Counted from the first letter of the stretch, positions 6,480-15,847 are shown. The stretch: DNA of 33,662 nucleotides from Clostridiales bacterium DTU070 (GCA_001513105.1 LFSH01000075.1:1-33662); one strand, 5' to 3'. Numbers and translations: made by a program. The notes: a model not told the origin generated them from the sequence alone.

Positions 6480-8270
6480 ATGCAGGTTAACGGACAGATT
6501 GAAGGATTAAGGAAAGGTGTCCTGGAATCCCTTAAGAGCATATATGATATGCAGATTCCCAGAGGTCAGGTTTATACCGGGGAGCTTGTTTCGGTCCTGG
6601 CCCAGGTATCTACCTCTGCCAACCGCGAGGTTTCGGTTTTGATTGACCGAAAGGGAAATGTCCTGGATGTGAGGGTTGGCGACAGCAGCACAACCGGTGT
6701 TTATCCTGTTAACGTAAGAAGAAGCGGAATGAGCCTTGCAGGTGTCAGATGTATCCACACGCACCCGGGCGGGAAAAGCGCCCTGTCTGAACTGGATATA
6801 AGCACTTTAAGGCAATTGCGCCTTGATATGATGATTGCTGTAGGTGTTTTAAACGGAAAGCCGACAGAAGTATCGGCCGCGATATTGGCCGGGAGTCTGC
6901 AGGATGTTGAACTCTTTGGCCCGTATAATCCCTGTGACAGCAGGCTCAATGAAATCCTGGACACTGTCCTGGCGATGGACAAACCCGGAAAGGAAATGAC
7001 CGTTTTCCGGGAGGAAAAGGAACGTGCCCTTTTAATCGGTATTGAAACGCCCGACACACCCGTTATTTCAGGTGTAAGCGAAGCAAGCATCTCCCTTGCG
7101 GAACTGGTTGAACTGGCCAAAACCGCAGGGGCAACCGTTGTAGATACAATACTGCAGAAAAGACCGTCCAAAGATCCCGCATACCTTGTGGGAAAAGGAA
7201 AACTTGAGGAAATCAGCAGGATAGTTCAGGCAAAAGAAATAGATCTTATAATATTCGACGAGGAGTTATCGGGTTCACAGCTTCGGAATATTGAAAATTT
7301 TACAAACACAAAAGTAGTGGACAGAACGGGGCTGATCCTGGATATATTCGGGCAAAGGGCAAAATCAAGGGAAGGCCGGGTACAGGTTGAGCTGGCCCAG
7401 CTGAATTACCTTCTGCCGAGGCTGCAGGGCCGGGGTGTTATACTGTCAAGGCTTGGAGGCGGCATTGGCACAAGAGGCCCGGGTGAAACAAAACTTGAAA
7501 CCGACAGGCGTCATATAAGGCGTCGTATAGATTATCTGAAAAAGGAGCTTACCGAGATACAAAGCCAGAGACAGACAATGAGACGGGAAAGGGAGAAAAA
7601 CAAAATTCCCGTGATTGCTCTTGTCGGGTATACGAATGCCGGGAAATCCACGCTGTTAAATGCCTTGTGTTCAGCAGACGTTTTTGTTGAAGACAAACTG
7701 TTTGCCACCCTTGATACAACCACCCGAAGGATGCAGCTTGATGACAGCACCGTTGTTTTGTTGTCCGACACAGTCGGATTCATACGCAAACTTCCCCATC
7801 ATCTTGTGGAGGCGTTCAAGTCCACCCTCGAGGAAGCGGTTCTTGCAGATCTTCTTTTAATTGTAGCAGATGCATCCGATCCCTATTCACCCGATCATAT
7901 CCGGGTTGTGAATGAAATATTGTCGGATCTTGGGGCATCGGACAAACCATTGGTTCTTGTATGGAACAAGTGTGACCTGGCAGGCGGGGATTTTCGGAGT
8001 CCTTTTTTCCGGAACGAGTTCAGCGAGGTTTATGTTTCTGCGGTTACAGGGCAGGGTTTTGACGATCTGAAGGAAGCAATAAAAAGCAATCTGAAATCGG
8101 ATATCGTGAGACTGATACTTCATGTCCCCTTTTCGGAAGGCTGGGCTTTGCCCTTCCTGTATGAGAACGGCACGGTAATTTCAGTTGATTACGAGGAAAA
8201 CGTTTCGGTTGTTGAAGTGGAAATCAACAGGAAATTCATTGGCAGAATCAGTTCTTTTATAATAAATTGA
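6480..8270 (+). CDS. hflX: GTPase HflX with N-terminal JAMM-like domain
   Basis: HflX is a ribosome-binding GTPase that splits stalled or stressed 70S ribosomes. I chose ATG 6480 because GGGGTGAG (6465-6472) lies seven to eight bases upstream; GTG 6468 falls inside that SD. The 596-residue protein is longer than usual (about 420). Residues 1-180 form an extra domain with H93-T-H95-P..S103-E-L-D106, matching the HxHPx6SxxD metal-site pattern of JAMM/MPN proteins. The HflX domain follows (KGKLEEI, then FGQRAKSREGRVQVELAQLNYLLPRL, GGGIGTRGPGETKLE). The G domain has G1 GYTNAGKS (about residue 383), G3 DTVGF and G4 NKCD. Such extensions occur in other clostridial HflX proteins as far as I recall; whether the domain is enzymatic is unknown. 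Confidence 0.95.
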   Translation: MQVNGQIEGLRKGVLESLKSIYDMQIPRGQVYTGELVSVLAQVSTSANREVSVLIDRKGNVLDVRVGDSSTTGVYPVNVRRSGMSLAGVRCIHTHPGGKSALSELDISTLRQLRLDMMIAVGVLNGKPTEVSAAILAGSLQDVELFGPYNPCDSRLNEILDTVLAMDKPGKEMTVFREEKERALLIGIETPDTPVISGVSEASISLAELVELAKTAGATVVDTILQKRPSKDPAYLVGKGKLEEISRIVQAKEIDLIIFDEELSGSQLRNIENFTNTKVVDRTGLILDIFGQRAKSREGRVQVELAQLNYLLPRLQGRGVILSRLGGGIGTRGPGETKLETDRRHIRRRIDYLKKELTEIQSQRQTMRREREKNKIPVIALVGYTNAGKSTLLNALCSADVFVEDKLFATLDTTTRRMQLDDSTVVLLSDTVGFIRKLPHHLVEAFKSTLEEAVLADLLLIVADASDPYSPDHIRVVNEILSDLGASDKPLVLVWNKCDLAGGDFRSPFFRNEFSEVYVSAVTGQGFDDLKEAIKSNLKSDIVRLILHVPFSEGWALPFLYENGTVISVDYEENVSVVEVEINRKFIGRISSFIIN

Positions 8271-8352
8271 TTTTTGCAAATACAGGAATGGTTAAAGAAA
8301 AAATTTCATGGTATGATAAAAATAGCGACAGAATTTTTTTCAGGAGGCAAAT

Positions 8353-8961
8353 GTGCAGGATTTTTTATCAAGTGATTTATTTACATGGGTGGTTTTTCCG
8401 CTGCTGATAATAATAGCCCGTATGATTGATGTTACCCTGGGTACATTACGTATTATCTTTGTTTCAAGGGGAAACCGTATTATAGCACCAATACTTGGTT
8501 TTTTTGAAGTACTTGTCTGGGTAATTGTAATAAGCCAGATTATGCAAAACCTGAACAACCCGCTGAACTACATCGCGTATGCCCTGGGCTTTGCAATAGG
8601 AAACTATCTTGGCATACAGGCCGAGGATAAACTGGCGATAGGCCATCTGGTAATCCGTCTTTTTGTTACCGAAGGCGAAGAAGAGATTATGAAAAAAATA
8701 ATCAATGCCGGCTTCGGCATAACATCCATTAAGGGCAAAGGAGCCACAAATGAAGTCACAATTCTCTTTTCGGTAATAAAAAGAAAGGACCTTGAATCCT
8801 TCCTTGCCATTATAAATGAAAGCGACAAAAAAGTTTTCTATTCGGTAGAGTCTGCAAGAGAGGCTCATTTAGGAATTTACCCCCAGAAAGACAGCAGTTT
8901 CTCCAGCCAACGGAAGGATATCCTTCGCAAAATAACAAATGGTTTCAGCAAAAGAAAATGA
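8353..8961 (+). CDS. UPF0316 / DUF2179 family membrane protein
   Basis: The 202-residue protein begins at GTG 8353 with a strong SD (AGGAGGC, 8342-8348). It has an N-terminal membrane domain of three or four helices (about residues 10-30, 38-65, 68-90, DUF5698-like; motif MIDVTLGTLRIIFVSRGNR). A soluble C-terminal DUF2179 domain follows (NAGFGITSIKGKGATNEVTILFSVIKRKDL). This matches the UPF0316 family (Bacillus YebE-like), whose function is unknown. The last 30 residues are polar and basic. It is 82 bases after hflX and may be co-transcribed with it. Confidence 0.85.
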   Translation: MQDFLSSDLFTWVVFPLLIIIARMIDVTLGTLRIIFVSRGNRIIAPILGFFEVLVWVIVISQIMQNLNNPLNYIAYALGFAIGNYLGIQAEDKLAIGHLVIRLFVTEGEEEIMKKIINAGFGITSIKGKGATNEVTILFSVIKRKDLESFLAIINESDKKVFYSVESAREAHLGIYPQKDSSFSSQRKDILRKITNGFSKRK

Positions 8962-8963
8962 TC

Positions 8964-8993
8964 TTTACAAATATCTGATTTGCCTATTATAAT
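8964..8993 (+). promoter_or_regulatory. promoter of the ribonucleotide reductase gene
   Basis: TTTACA (8964-8969) and TATAAT (8988-8993) are separated by 18 bases, directly upstream of the NrdR-type boxes. Confidence 0.6.
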
Positions 8994-8995
8994 AT

Positions 8996-9038
8996 ACAAT
9001 ATATAGACAATATATTAAATTATAAGTACAATATATTG
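8996..9038 (+). promoter_or_regulatory. tandem NrdR-type operator boxes
   Basis: Two sites match the core ACWATATATWG exactly: ACAATATATAG (8996-9006) and ACAATATATTG (9028-9038), 32 bases apart, about three helical turns. A near-copy ACAATATATTA lies between them at 9007. They sit just downstream of the -10 and before the RNR start codon. Paired boxes about 31-32 bases apart are the known NrdR arrangement. Repression when dATP/ATP is sufficient is inferred from the family. Confidence 0.75.
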
Positions 9039-9050
9039 GGGGTAAATGTC

Positions 9051-11348
9051 ATGAAATTGACTGAAAATGCTGTTAGGGTACTTGAAAAACGGTACTTGGC
9101 AAAAGATGAGAACGGCAATTTGCTTGAAACACCTGAGCTGATGTTCAGACGGGTTGCAAAAACCGTAGCTATGGCAGACAAGGATTACGTGGATGAAAAA
9201 GAGCTAATGGCCATAGAAGAAAGATTTTACAACCTGATGACTCAGCTTTATTTTTTGCCAAATTCGCCGACGCTGATGAATGCAGGAAGACCCTTGGGGC
9301 AGCTGAGTGCCTGCTTTGTATTACCCATAGAAGACACTATGGAAGGAATTTTCGACAGCGTCAAAAATGCGGCACTTATACATAAAAGCGGCGGAGGTAC
9401 AGGGTTCAGCTTTTCAAGACTGAGATCAAAGGGTTCATCTGTTAATTCAACTGGCGGTGTTGCAAGCGGACCTGTGAGTTTCATGAAAGTTTTCAACGCA
9501 GCAACAGAGGCGGTCAAGCAGGGCGGCACACGCAGAGGCGCCAACATGGGAATTTTGCGCGTGGATCACCCCGACATTCTTGAGTTTATAACCTGTAAGC
9601 AGAATAATGATGATATCACTAATTTCAATATAAGCGTAGGGATTACCGAAACGTTCATGAAGGCCGTTGAAGAAGGCAGGGATTACGACCTGATAGAACC
9701 AAAAACGAAGCAGAAATCCGGTACACTGAATGCCCGAGAAGTTTTCAACCTTATGGTGGAAATGGCGTGGAAAAACGGGGAGCCGGGTATAATTTTTCTT
9801 GACAGGCTAAACCGTGACAATATAACCCCCGAACTTGGCGAAATAGAGAGCACCAACCCTTGCGGCGAGCAGCCTTTGCTTCCTTACGAAGCATGCAACC
9901 TTGGTTCCATTAACCTGAGCCTTATGCTGAAGGAAACAGAAAACGGCCCTGAGGTTGATTACGATAAACTGAAGGAAGTTGTCCATGAATCTGTACATTT
10001 CTTAGATAACGTTATAGATGTAAACAAGTATCCGCTGCCCGAAATAGACAAAATGACCCGTGGCACCAGGAAAATCGGGCTGGGCGTAATGGGCTGGGCG
10101 GATATGCTGCTGAAACTTGGTATTCCGTATGACTCTGAAGAAGCGATAGCCCTTGCCGAGAAAATTATGGGCTTTATAAGGGAAGAAGCCCGCCGAAAAT
10201 CGATGGAGATTGCAAAAGTAAAGGGTGTGTTCCCTTACTATGACAAGAGCATATACAAAGGCAAAAAGATAAAGATAAGAAACGCTACAACCACAACCAT
10301 TGCACCAACGGGTACCCTGAGTATTATTGCCGGGGTCTCAAGCGGAATTGAACCGCTTTTTGCCATCTCATTCATTAAGAATGTTATGGATAACGACGAA
10401 CTTGTGGAAACCAATCCTATTTTCAGCGAAGCGGCAAAGAAGAGAGGTTTTTATTCCGACGAACTGATGAGGACCATAGCAAAAAAAGGCGGCGTACAGG
10501 ATATAAAAGAAATACCTGAGGATATTCGCAGAATCTTTGTTACAGCCCACGATATCTCTCCTGAATGGCACGTGAAAATGCAGGCCGCATTTCAGAAGCA
10601 TACCGACAATGCTGTTTCAAAGACTGTTAATTTAAGGCATGATGCAACCCTTGATGATGTGCGCGAGGTATTCCTGACAGCGTACCGCATGGGATGCAAG
10701 GGTGTAACAATATATCGCGACGGAAGCAGGGACTCCCAGGTACTAAATATCGGAAAAGTGAAGGGCAAGGAGGATAAAGAGCAGGCTGAAACCAAGGAAA
10801 GGTTCAAGATCAGCCCAAGACCGCGCCCGGATATTACAAACGGGTTTACCGAGAAGGTCAGAATAGGCTGTGGAAACCTGTATATAACGGTTAACTACGA
10901 CGATGAAGGAATCTGCGAGGTGTTTACAAACACCGGACGCGCAGGGGGATGCCCATCCCAGTCCGAAGCAACCGCCCGCCTTGTATCAATCGCCCTTCGT
11001 TCGGGCATAGACGCCGAATCAATTATAGAGCAGCTGAAGGGAATCCGCTGTCCTTCAACTATACGCCAGCGTGATATGAAAGTTTTATCCTGCCCGGATG
11101 CCATAGGCCACATGATTGAAAAGGTCATGCTCCACCAGAACGGAAACGGTAATGGAAAAAACGGCAAAAACGGAAATACAACCCCTTCCGCTCCGGGAGC
11201 GAAGGTACTGTATAACCCGCTGAATACCGGGAAAACAGAGAAACGGAATCATCATGAGGATCATCTTTGCCCCGAATGCGGAGAACCGGTGGAACATGAA
11301 GGCGGATGCGTAACTTGCCGCAGCTGCGGTTATTCAAAATGCGGATGA
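9051..11348 (+). CDS. nrdJ: adenosylcobalamin-dependent (class II) ribonucleoside-diphosphate reductase
   Basis: NrdJ makes deoxyribonucleotides using a B12-derived thiyl radical, without oxygen. ATG 9051 has GGGGGT (9038-9043) upstream; TTG 9036 lies within the operator. The 765-residue protein lacks an N-terminal ATP cone. It shows the first active-site Cys in QLSACFVLP, the catalytic finger loop [20 protein letters not shown] (N269-P-C271-G-E273), and the phosphate-binding stretch [22 protein letters not shown] domain follows ([18 protein letters not shown]). The C-terminus is a zinc-ribbon-like tail with CPECG and [13 protein letters not shown] that probably carries the reducing cysteines. 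An Asn/Gly/Lys-rich linker (about residues 695-720) precedes the tail. Regulation by NrdR is suggested by upstream boxes. Confidence 0.97.
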   Translation: MKLTENAVRVLEKRYLAKDENGNLLETPELMFRRVAKTVAMADKDYVDEKELMAIEERFYNLMTQLYFLPNSPTLMNAGRPLGQLSACFVLPIEDTMEGIFDSVKNAALIHKSGGGTGFSFSRLRSKGSSVNSTGGVASGPVSFMKVFNAATEAVKQGGTRRGANMGILRVDHPDILEFITCKQNNDDITNFNISVGITETFMKAVEEGRDYDLIEPKTKQKSGTLNAREVFNLMVEMAWKNGEPGIIFLDRLNRDNITPELGEIESTNPCGEQPLLPYEACNLGSINLSLMLKETENGPEVDYDKLKEVVHESVHFLDNVIDVNKYPLPEIDKMTRGTRKIGLGVMGWADMLLKLGIPYDSEEAIALAEKIMGFIREEARRKSMEIAKVKGVFPYYDKSIYKGKKIKIRNATTTTIAPTGTLSIIAGVSSGIEPLFAISFIKNVMDNDELVETNPIFSEAAKKRGFYSDELMRTIAKKGGVQDIKEIPEDIRRIFVTAHDISPEWHVKMQAAFQKHTDNAVSKTVNLRHDATLDDVREVFLTAYRMGCKGVTIYRDGSRDSQVLNIGKVKGKEDKEQAETKERFKISPRPRPDITNGFTEKVRIGCGNLYITVNYDDEGICEVFTNTGRAGGCPSQSEATARLVSIALRSGIDAESIIEQLKGIRCPSTIRQRDMKVLSCPDAIGHMIEKVMLHQNGNGNGKNGKNGNTTPSAPGAKVLYNPLNTGKTEKRNHHEDHLCPECGEPVEHEGGCVTCRSCGYSKCG

Positions 11349-11419
11349 CATACAGCTGATGGAACGGCGGAATTAATGCAGGTTCATTTGGCTGATTCCT
11401 TAAACAGCTCTGATTATAG

Positions 11420-11465
11420 CCTCTGTACCCATTAGCGATAATGGTTACAGGGGTTTTCCTTTTTC
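11420..11465 (+). terminator. rho-independent terminator of nrdJ
   Basis: CCTCTGTACCCATTA (11420-11434) pairs with TAATGGTTACAGGGG (11439-11453) around GCGA, with one mismatch and one wobble. A pyrimidine-rich TTTTCCTTTTTCC tail follows. Confidence 0.8.
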
Positions 11466-11716
11466 CGGGTATGATTACCGTTTCAGAGATTCTTTGTAAC
11501 ATCAGATTCAAATGGTTTTATCGCGCCGTTTACAAAGAGGATAAACAAATGTTATAACCCATGTTAAAAATAATTCGATCACATTGATTATTTTGAAATT
11601 GTTCACAACATTGTTAAACAAGCGCCAGGAAGTTCCTGAATTTAGAGGCATCTTATAGGGTTACATAACTAAAAATTACTCATATACATGATTAATTCAA
11701 TTTATACAAATATTTC

Positions 11717-11745
11717 TTGACAATGCAAAAAAATAATTTTATAAT
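11717..11745 (+). promoter_or_regulatory. consensus sigma-A promoter of the sugar importer operon
   Basis: Perfect TTGACA (11717-11722) and perfect TATAAT (11740-11745) with a 17-base spacer. It would give a leader of roughly 260-325 bases before the first permease gene. Confidence 0.8.
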
Positions 11746-11945
11746 AACGATAGATTTAACATATCCATAAAATACTTCAGCTAAGTATAAATATAAATTA
11801 TGGAAAAATACTGAAAGGAATTTCTGAATATCTGCATATGGCATCAACTCCCTGGTTTCTCCGGAAACGGTTCAATCTGCTTCATTAAGAGTACTTTAAA
11901 GAGTGAAACGACGCAAATGGCAAACAGACTGAACAGTAAGGATAA

Positions 11946-11972
11946 TTGCAGGGATTTATAAAAATCCTGCAA
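11946..11972 (+). promoter_or_regulatory. hairpin in the importer leader
   Basis: TTGCAGG-(G)-ATTT pairs with AAATCCTGCAA around a short ATA(A) loop, with one bulged G. No T-run follows. Role unknown; a regulatory or stabilising structure is possible. Confidence 0.4.
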
Positions 11973-12014
11973 ATAATAAATACAATAATTCAGAACAGAG
12001 AGTGACGGTGGATT

Positions 12015-12053
12015 ATGTATAAACGTACGCGTTCTCAGAAATCACGGTATTAA
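12015..12053 (+). CDS. 12-codon upstream ORF in frame with the permease (possible broken permease start)
   Basis: ATG 12015 is preceded by GGTGG (12008-12012) and encodes MYKRTRSQKSRY then TAA. The same frame continues as TDLTWKKA into the permease at TTG 12078. The combined sequence looks like a normal basic LplB-family N-terminus. It is therefore either the real start interrupted by a nonsense codon, or a short leader peptide translationally coupled to the permease. Confidence 0.45.
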   Translation: MYKRTRSQKSRY

Positions 12054-12077
12054 ACCGACTTAACCTGGAAGAAAGCT

Positions 12078-12968
12078 TTGAAACGGGATTGGGATCTTTA
12101 CTTATTGCTGATTGTTCCGCTGTTTCTTACAATTCTGTTCAAGTACGGTGCATATCCCGGTTTAAGAATTGCTTTCATGAACTACTTACCTGCTAAAGGC
12201 TATGCCGGCAGTGAATGGGTTGGTTTTGAAACATTTCAGAAGGTATTTAAAGACAGAGACTTCCATGTAGCGCTTCGGAACTCACTTCTCTTTAATTTTG
12301 CCGAAGTTATTGTAAGTTTTCCGATGCCCATTATTCTTGCATTAATATTGAATGAGCTGAAGGTTCCACGGTTTAAAAAAGTATCACAGACAATTCTGTA
12401 TTTGCCGCATTTTCTGTCGTGGGCGATCATCGGAAGTATTACCTATACTTTGTTCAGGACCGAAACAGGACTGGTGAATAACATGCTTGTAAACTTTGGT
12501 TTGGCTGAAAACAGAATCCCGTTCCTGACTGAAAACCTGAACTGGGCAATCACTTATTTATTGGTTGGAGTTTGGGCAGGAATGGGCTGGGGTTCGATCG
12601 TGTACCTGGCAGCAATTTCAAGTATTAATGTAGAACTGTACGAAGCAGCAATGATAGACGGTGCCGGCAGATGGAAAAGAATGTGGTATATTACGCTCCC
12701 CGGAATCAAGCCAACCATTATTACTTTACTTATAATGACCCTGGGCCGGCTTATGGGAAGCAACTATGAGCGGCTGCATGCAATGGGGAATGTAAATGTA
12801 AAGGGTGTTCAATATCAGCTGGCCATATACATATATGAGAAAGGGCTTGCAAGCGGAGGTTTCTCCAGGGCTGCTGCCGTGGGTCTTTTTCAATCCATTG
12901 TAGGTCTGCTTTTGGTTCTGGCATCTGATAAGTTCGCGAAAGCGCTCGGCGAAGAAGGAATGATTTAA
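12078..12968 (+). CDS. LplB-type carbohydrate ABC transporter permease (CUT1)
   Basis: The 296-residue protein starts at TTG 12078 with GGAAG (12067-12071) six bases upstream. It is an integral membrane protein with about six helices (first at about residues 6-25) and the coupling-loop motif EAAMIDGAGRWKRMWYITLPGIKP typical of importer permeases. Family members pair with an LplC-like permease and a lipoprotein to import oligosaccharides; both partners follow. No ATPase gene is present, so a shared MsmX-like ATPase elsewhere is expected. An in-frame ATG at 12015 is separated by TAA, so the natural protein may have been 317 residues. Substrate is not determinable. Confidence 0.88.
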   Translation: MKRDWDLYLLLIVPLFLTILFKYGAYPGLRIAFMNYLPAKGYAGSEWVGFETFQKVFKDRDFHVALRNSLLFNFAEVIVSFPMPIILALILNELKVPRFKKVSQTILYLPHFLSWAIIGSITYTLFRTETGLVNNMLVNFGLAENRIPFLTENLNWAITYLLVGVWAGMGWGSIVYLAAISSINVELYEAAMIDGAGRWKRMWYITLPGIKPTIITLLIMTLGRLMGSNYERLHAMGNVNVKGVQYQLAIYIYEKGLASGGFSRAAAVGLFQSIVGLLLVLASDKFAKALGEEGMI

Positions 12969-12986
12969 AAAGAAGGTAGAGTTGAT

Positions 12987-13865
12987 ATGTGGTATAACAG
13001 AAGGAAATCTATAATTGCTGATTATATTATGGTGTTAATAATTATATTACTGTGCTCAATCTGTTTGTTACCGTTTATACATCTGGCATCCAAATCCATT
13101 AGTGACAATTCCTTTGTTCTTGCGAAAAAAGTATATTTCCTGCCTAAGGGTTTTAACCTGGAAGCATATATTGTAATTTTCAAAGATGGCCAGCTTACTC
13201 ATTCAATGCTGTATTCGGTTTTAGTTACTGCCGTTTTTACAGTATTGGGATCCATTACAACTGTTATGGCTGCCTGGCCGTTGTCAAGAAGGCGGCTTAA
13301 AGGGCGAATTGTTTTTACTTTTATCATTATGTTTACCATGTATTTCGGTGCAGGCCTTATTCCAACATATTTACTTTACAACAAACTGAAAATGCTGAAT
13401 ACAATGTGGGTTTTGATTCTGCCGCTGATATTCGCACCTTACAACTTTCTGATAATGAAAACTTACTTTCAGAGCATGATACCCGACAGCCTCGAAGAAT
13501 CCGCCTATATAGACGGCGCGTCAAATACAACCATATTAATCAGAATTGTTCTTCCGCTTTCCAAACCCATCCTGGCTACAATAGCGTTATTCCTTGCGGT
13601 GGGACGCTGGAACGCATATGAGGACAGTAAGTTCTTTATTACAAAAAAGTCTTTACATATGATCCAGTATCTGCTGAGCATGATGGTACTGTCTGCTTCG
13701 GAAGCCGAAAAAATAAGCATTTCCGAAGCCTCGCTTGTAACAACAACACCGGAAGTTATCCATGCAGCAGCCATTATGTTTGTTTCAATTCCTGTTCTGT
13801 GTGCTTATCCTTTTGTTCAGAAGTATTTTGTTAAGGGCATAATGATAGGTGCCATTAAAGGCTGA
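12987..13865 (+). CDS. LplC/YtcP-type carbohydrate ABC transporter permease (CUT1)
   Basis: The 292-residue partner permease begins 18 bases after the LplB-like gene, with an AGAAGGTAGAG SD region. Six hydrophobic helices are visible, beginning at about residues 13-31. The coupling motif is EESAYIDGASNTTILIRIVLPLSKP, as in LplC/YtcP proteins, and the protein ends FVKGIMIGAIKG, a typical LplC end. It forms the heterodimeric channel with the preceding permease. A weak hairpin (13882-13912) separates it from the binding-protein gene. Confidence 0.92.
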   Translation: MWYNRRKSIIADYIMVLIIILLCSICLLPFIHLASKSISDNSFVLAKKVYFLPKGFNLEAYIVIFKDGQLTHSMLYSVLVTAVFTVLGSITTVMAAWPLSRRRLKGRIVFTFIIMFTMYFGAGLIPTYLLYNKLKMLNTMWVLILPLIFAPYNFLIMKTYFQSMIPDSLEESAYIDGASNTTILIRIVLPLSKPILATIALFLAVGRWNAYEDSKFFITKKSLHMIQYLLSMMVLSASEAEKISISEASLVTTTPEVIHAAAIMFVSIPVLCAYPFVQKYFVKGIMIGAIKG

Positions 13866-13881
13866 GACAGCCGGTATAAGT

Positions 13882-13912
13882 AAAACCCTGGGAACAAAAA
13901 CTTTGGGGTTTT
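13882..13912 (+). promoter_or_regulatory. intercistronic hairpin before the binding-protein gene
   Basis: AAAACCC (13882-13888) pairs with GGGTTTT (13906-13912). It lies between permease and lipoprotein genes. Such structures often protect the mRNA of the highly expressed binding protein; here that is inference. Confidence 0.35.
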
Positions 13913-13955
13913 GCTGCTTTTATATAAAATAATGGAAGAAAGGATGGAGATTAAC

Positions 13956-15686
13956 ATGAAGGCAAAACGGCTGAAACTTTTGCCCCTTCTATTGATTGTC
14001 ATTTTTTCGCTGAGTGTTTTGACAGCCTGCAATTCTTTGAGTGATGACACCGGAAAAGATACCGACATCACAGGTAAAAATGGAGGAGAAAGTGGAATAA
14101 CGCTTGATACAGAACCCGGCATCGAAGGCTTTAAGCCTTTTGAAAAGAAGGTTACTATCAAAATACCCGTTTATGACAGGGGAGTGGAAGGTTTACCGCC
14201 TGTGGACGACAATTACTGGACAAAATGGATCCAGAAAAATTTCGGTGACAAATATAATATAACGGTGAATTACGAACCAATCCCAAGATCGGACGTAATG
14301 ACGAAATACTCACTCCTGATTGCAGCCCAGGAAACACCTACTATTCTAATGGAATACGATTATCCGAAGGTATCTCAATGGGCTGCTGAAGGTGCCATGA
14401 GAACAATCGACCTAAATGAGTTCAAACATGTGGCACCTACATATTACAATGAAATGGAAAACAATGATCTTCTTATCTATACCAGTATCGGCGGCGAAAC
14501 CTATTTCGTGTGTGCGGTAAGACCATATGCTGCAACGGAGTATAAATGGATTAACTTCTACAGAATGGACTGGTTAAGAAAAGTGGGCTATGATCACGTT
14601 CCTACCAATATACAGGAGGAAATTGATGCATTAACAAAGATTAAACAGGCCGGACTTACCGATATTGAACCAATGAACCTGCAGCTGCCGACGGCAAATT
14701 ACCAGGCGAATGCCTACCGTGACTTTCCATTGGATGAGAAAGAATGGGCTGTACACGTTGGCATAGACGTGGCGGCTTTACCCTGGGAGCCTGTAAAGGA
14801 GCAAATCAGGAAGGAAAACAAATATTGGCATCTTGGCCTTGTTACAAAAGAGTTTGAGTTAAATGATGACACTAATGCACGGGCAAACTTTATTGCCGGC
14901 AAATTGTATTCTTACGGCGGATATATGGCGTCCAACGTGGATTGGCTGGATGCATTCTACAAGAACAATCCGGGTGCCGAACTGGCTACTGCCACCGTTC
15001 TGTACGACGATACGGGCAAAATTACCTTTGACCTGTCAGACGGACTGATACCGCAGGAACGTTCCAATACACCGTACGGTATGGTTATCGGTTTTTCATC
15101 CCTCGCATCGGATGACCAGTTGAAAGCGGCATGGATGTATCTTGAATGGATGCGGCAGAAAGATGTATTGCATACACTGCAGTATGGTATTGAGGGAATC
15201 CATTACAAGGAATTTGATGAACTTGGATATCCCATTATGCTGGATATGACAGGCAAGGAAGAAAGACTCAATTATAATGACAATAAGGATATCTGGTGTG
15301 CTGTTATTGAATCGAGGGAAAGAGATACGATAGAAGATTCTATAGCCGCCATAGCGCCGAGGGGCCTGCCACAGGATTTCACACAGAATATGATTAACGA
15401 GTTCTATATGAAGAAGGAAAAAGTTGAACGCGGCTGGATCTATCCCGATCCCGTGTTCTCAGTGCCTATTGAGTCACTGAACGAATACCGTGCTACATTG
15501 CAGAGCCTGTTCCAGGAGTTCTATACAAAGATTGTGAAGTGTGATCCCGCACAGTTTGACGCCCTTTACGAAGAGCTCAGCAAACAGTACCTCGAAGCCG
15601 GATACCAGGAAATTATGGACGAAAAATTAGCCGCTTATGAAGCAGGTAACTGCACAAGGCTGCCTGATAAATCAAAAAAGAAATAA
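13956..15686 (+). CDS. extracellular solute-binding lipoprotein of the sugar importer
   Basis: The 576-residue lipoprotein starts at ATG 13956 with GGATGGAG (13942-13949) upstream; an in-frame start at 13911 has no SD. The signal peptide has a basic start, a hydrophobic core and lipobox L-T-A-C25, after which the protein is lipid-anchored outside the membrane. An Asp/Gly/Thr-rich linker (about 26-50) precedes the binding domain. Length and aromatic-rich composition fit the LplA/large family-1 binding proteins found with LplB/LplC permeases in Clostridia and Paenibacillus. The ligand is probably an oligosaccharide, not identifiable here. A strong terminator follows. Confidence 0.9.
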   Translation: MKAKRLKLLPLLLIVIFSLSVLTACNSLSDDTGKDTDITGKNGGESGITLDTEPGIEGFKPFEKKVTIKIPVYDRGVEGLPPVDDNYWTKWIQKNFGDKYNITVNYEPIPRSDVMTKYSLLIAAQETPTILMEYDYPKVSQWAAEGAMRTIDLNEFKHVAPTYYNEMENNDLLIYTSIGGETYFVCAVRPYAATEYKWINFYRMDWLRKVGYDHVPTNIQEEIDALTKIKQAGLTDIEPMNLQLPTANYQANAYRDFPLDEKEWAVHVGIDVAALPWEPVKEQIRKENKYWHLGLVTKEFELNDDTNARANFIAGKLYSYGGYMASNVDWLDAFYKNNPGAELATATVLYDDTGKITFDLSDGLIPQERSNTPYGMVIGFSSLASDDQLKAAWMYLEWMRQKDVLHTLQYGIEGIHYKEFDELGYPIMLDMTGKEERLNYNDNKDIWCAVIESRERDTIEDSIAAIAPRGLPQDFTQNMINEFYMKKEKVERGWIYPDPVFSVPIESLNEYRATLQSLFQEFYTKIVKCDPAQFDALYEELSKQYLEAGYQEIMDEKLAAYEAGNCTRLPDKSKKK

Positions 15687-15711
15687 GATAACGCAAGCAG
15701 GTTAATTAATG

Positions 15712-15753
15712 CCGCATAAGAGATTAAAGTCTCTTATGCGGTAATTTTTTTTA
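15712..15753 (+). terminator. rho-independent terminator of the sugar importer operon
   Basis: CCGCATAAGAGA (15712-15723) pairs perfectly with TCTCTTATGCGG (15730-15741) around TTAAAG, followed by TAATTTTTTTT. Confidence 0.92.
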
Positions 15754-15754
15754 T

Positions 15755-15784
15755 TTGCTATATTCTCATTAAAGAATCTATGTT
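15755..15784 (+). promoter_or_regulatory. candidate promoter of the large ABC permease operon
   Basis: TTGCTA (15755-15760) and TATGTT (15779-15784) are 18 bases apart, about 65 bases before the permease start. Both elements are imperfect. Confidence 0.3.
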
Positions 15785-15847
15785 ATCATGAAATAGTTGA
15801 AACTTGCTGATATGGCAGCTTAAAAATAAGAATCCGGGTGACGATAG

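Larger units (their letters stand above)
11349..12077 (+). other. 729-base intergenic region between nrdJ and the sugar importer
   Basis: It holds the nrdJ terminator (11420-11465), a strong promoter (11717-11745), a leader hairpin (11946-11972) and a 12-codon upstream ORF (12015-12053) in frame with the permease. Between 11466 and 11716 it is AT-rich with no gene I can support. The leader from about 11752 to 12014 matches no riboswitch that I recognise. Confidence 0.7.
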
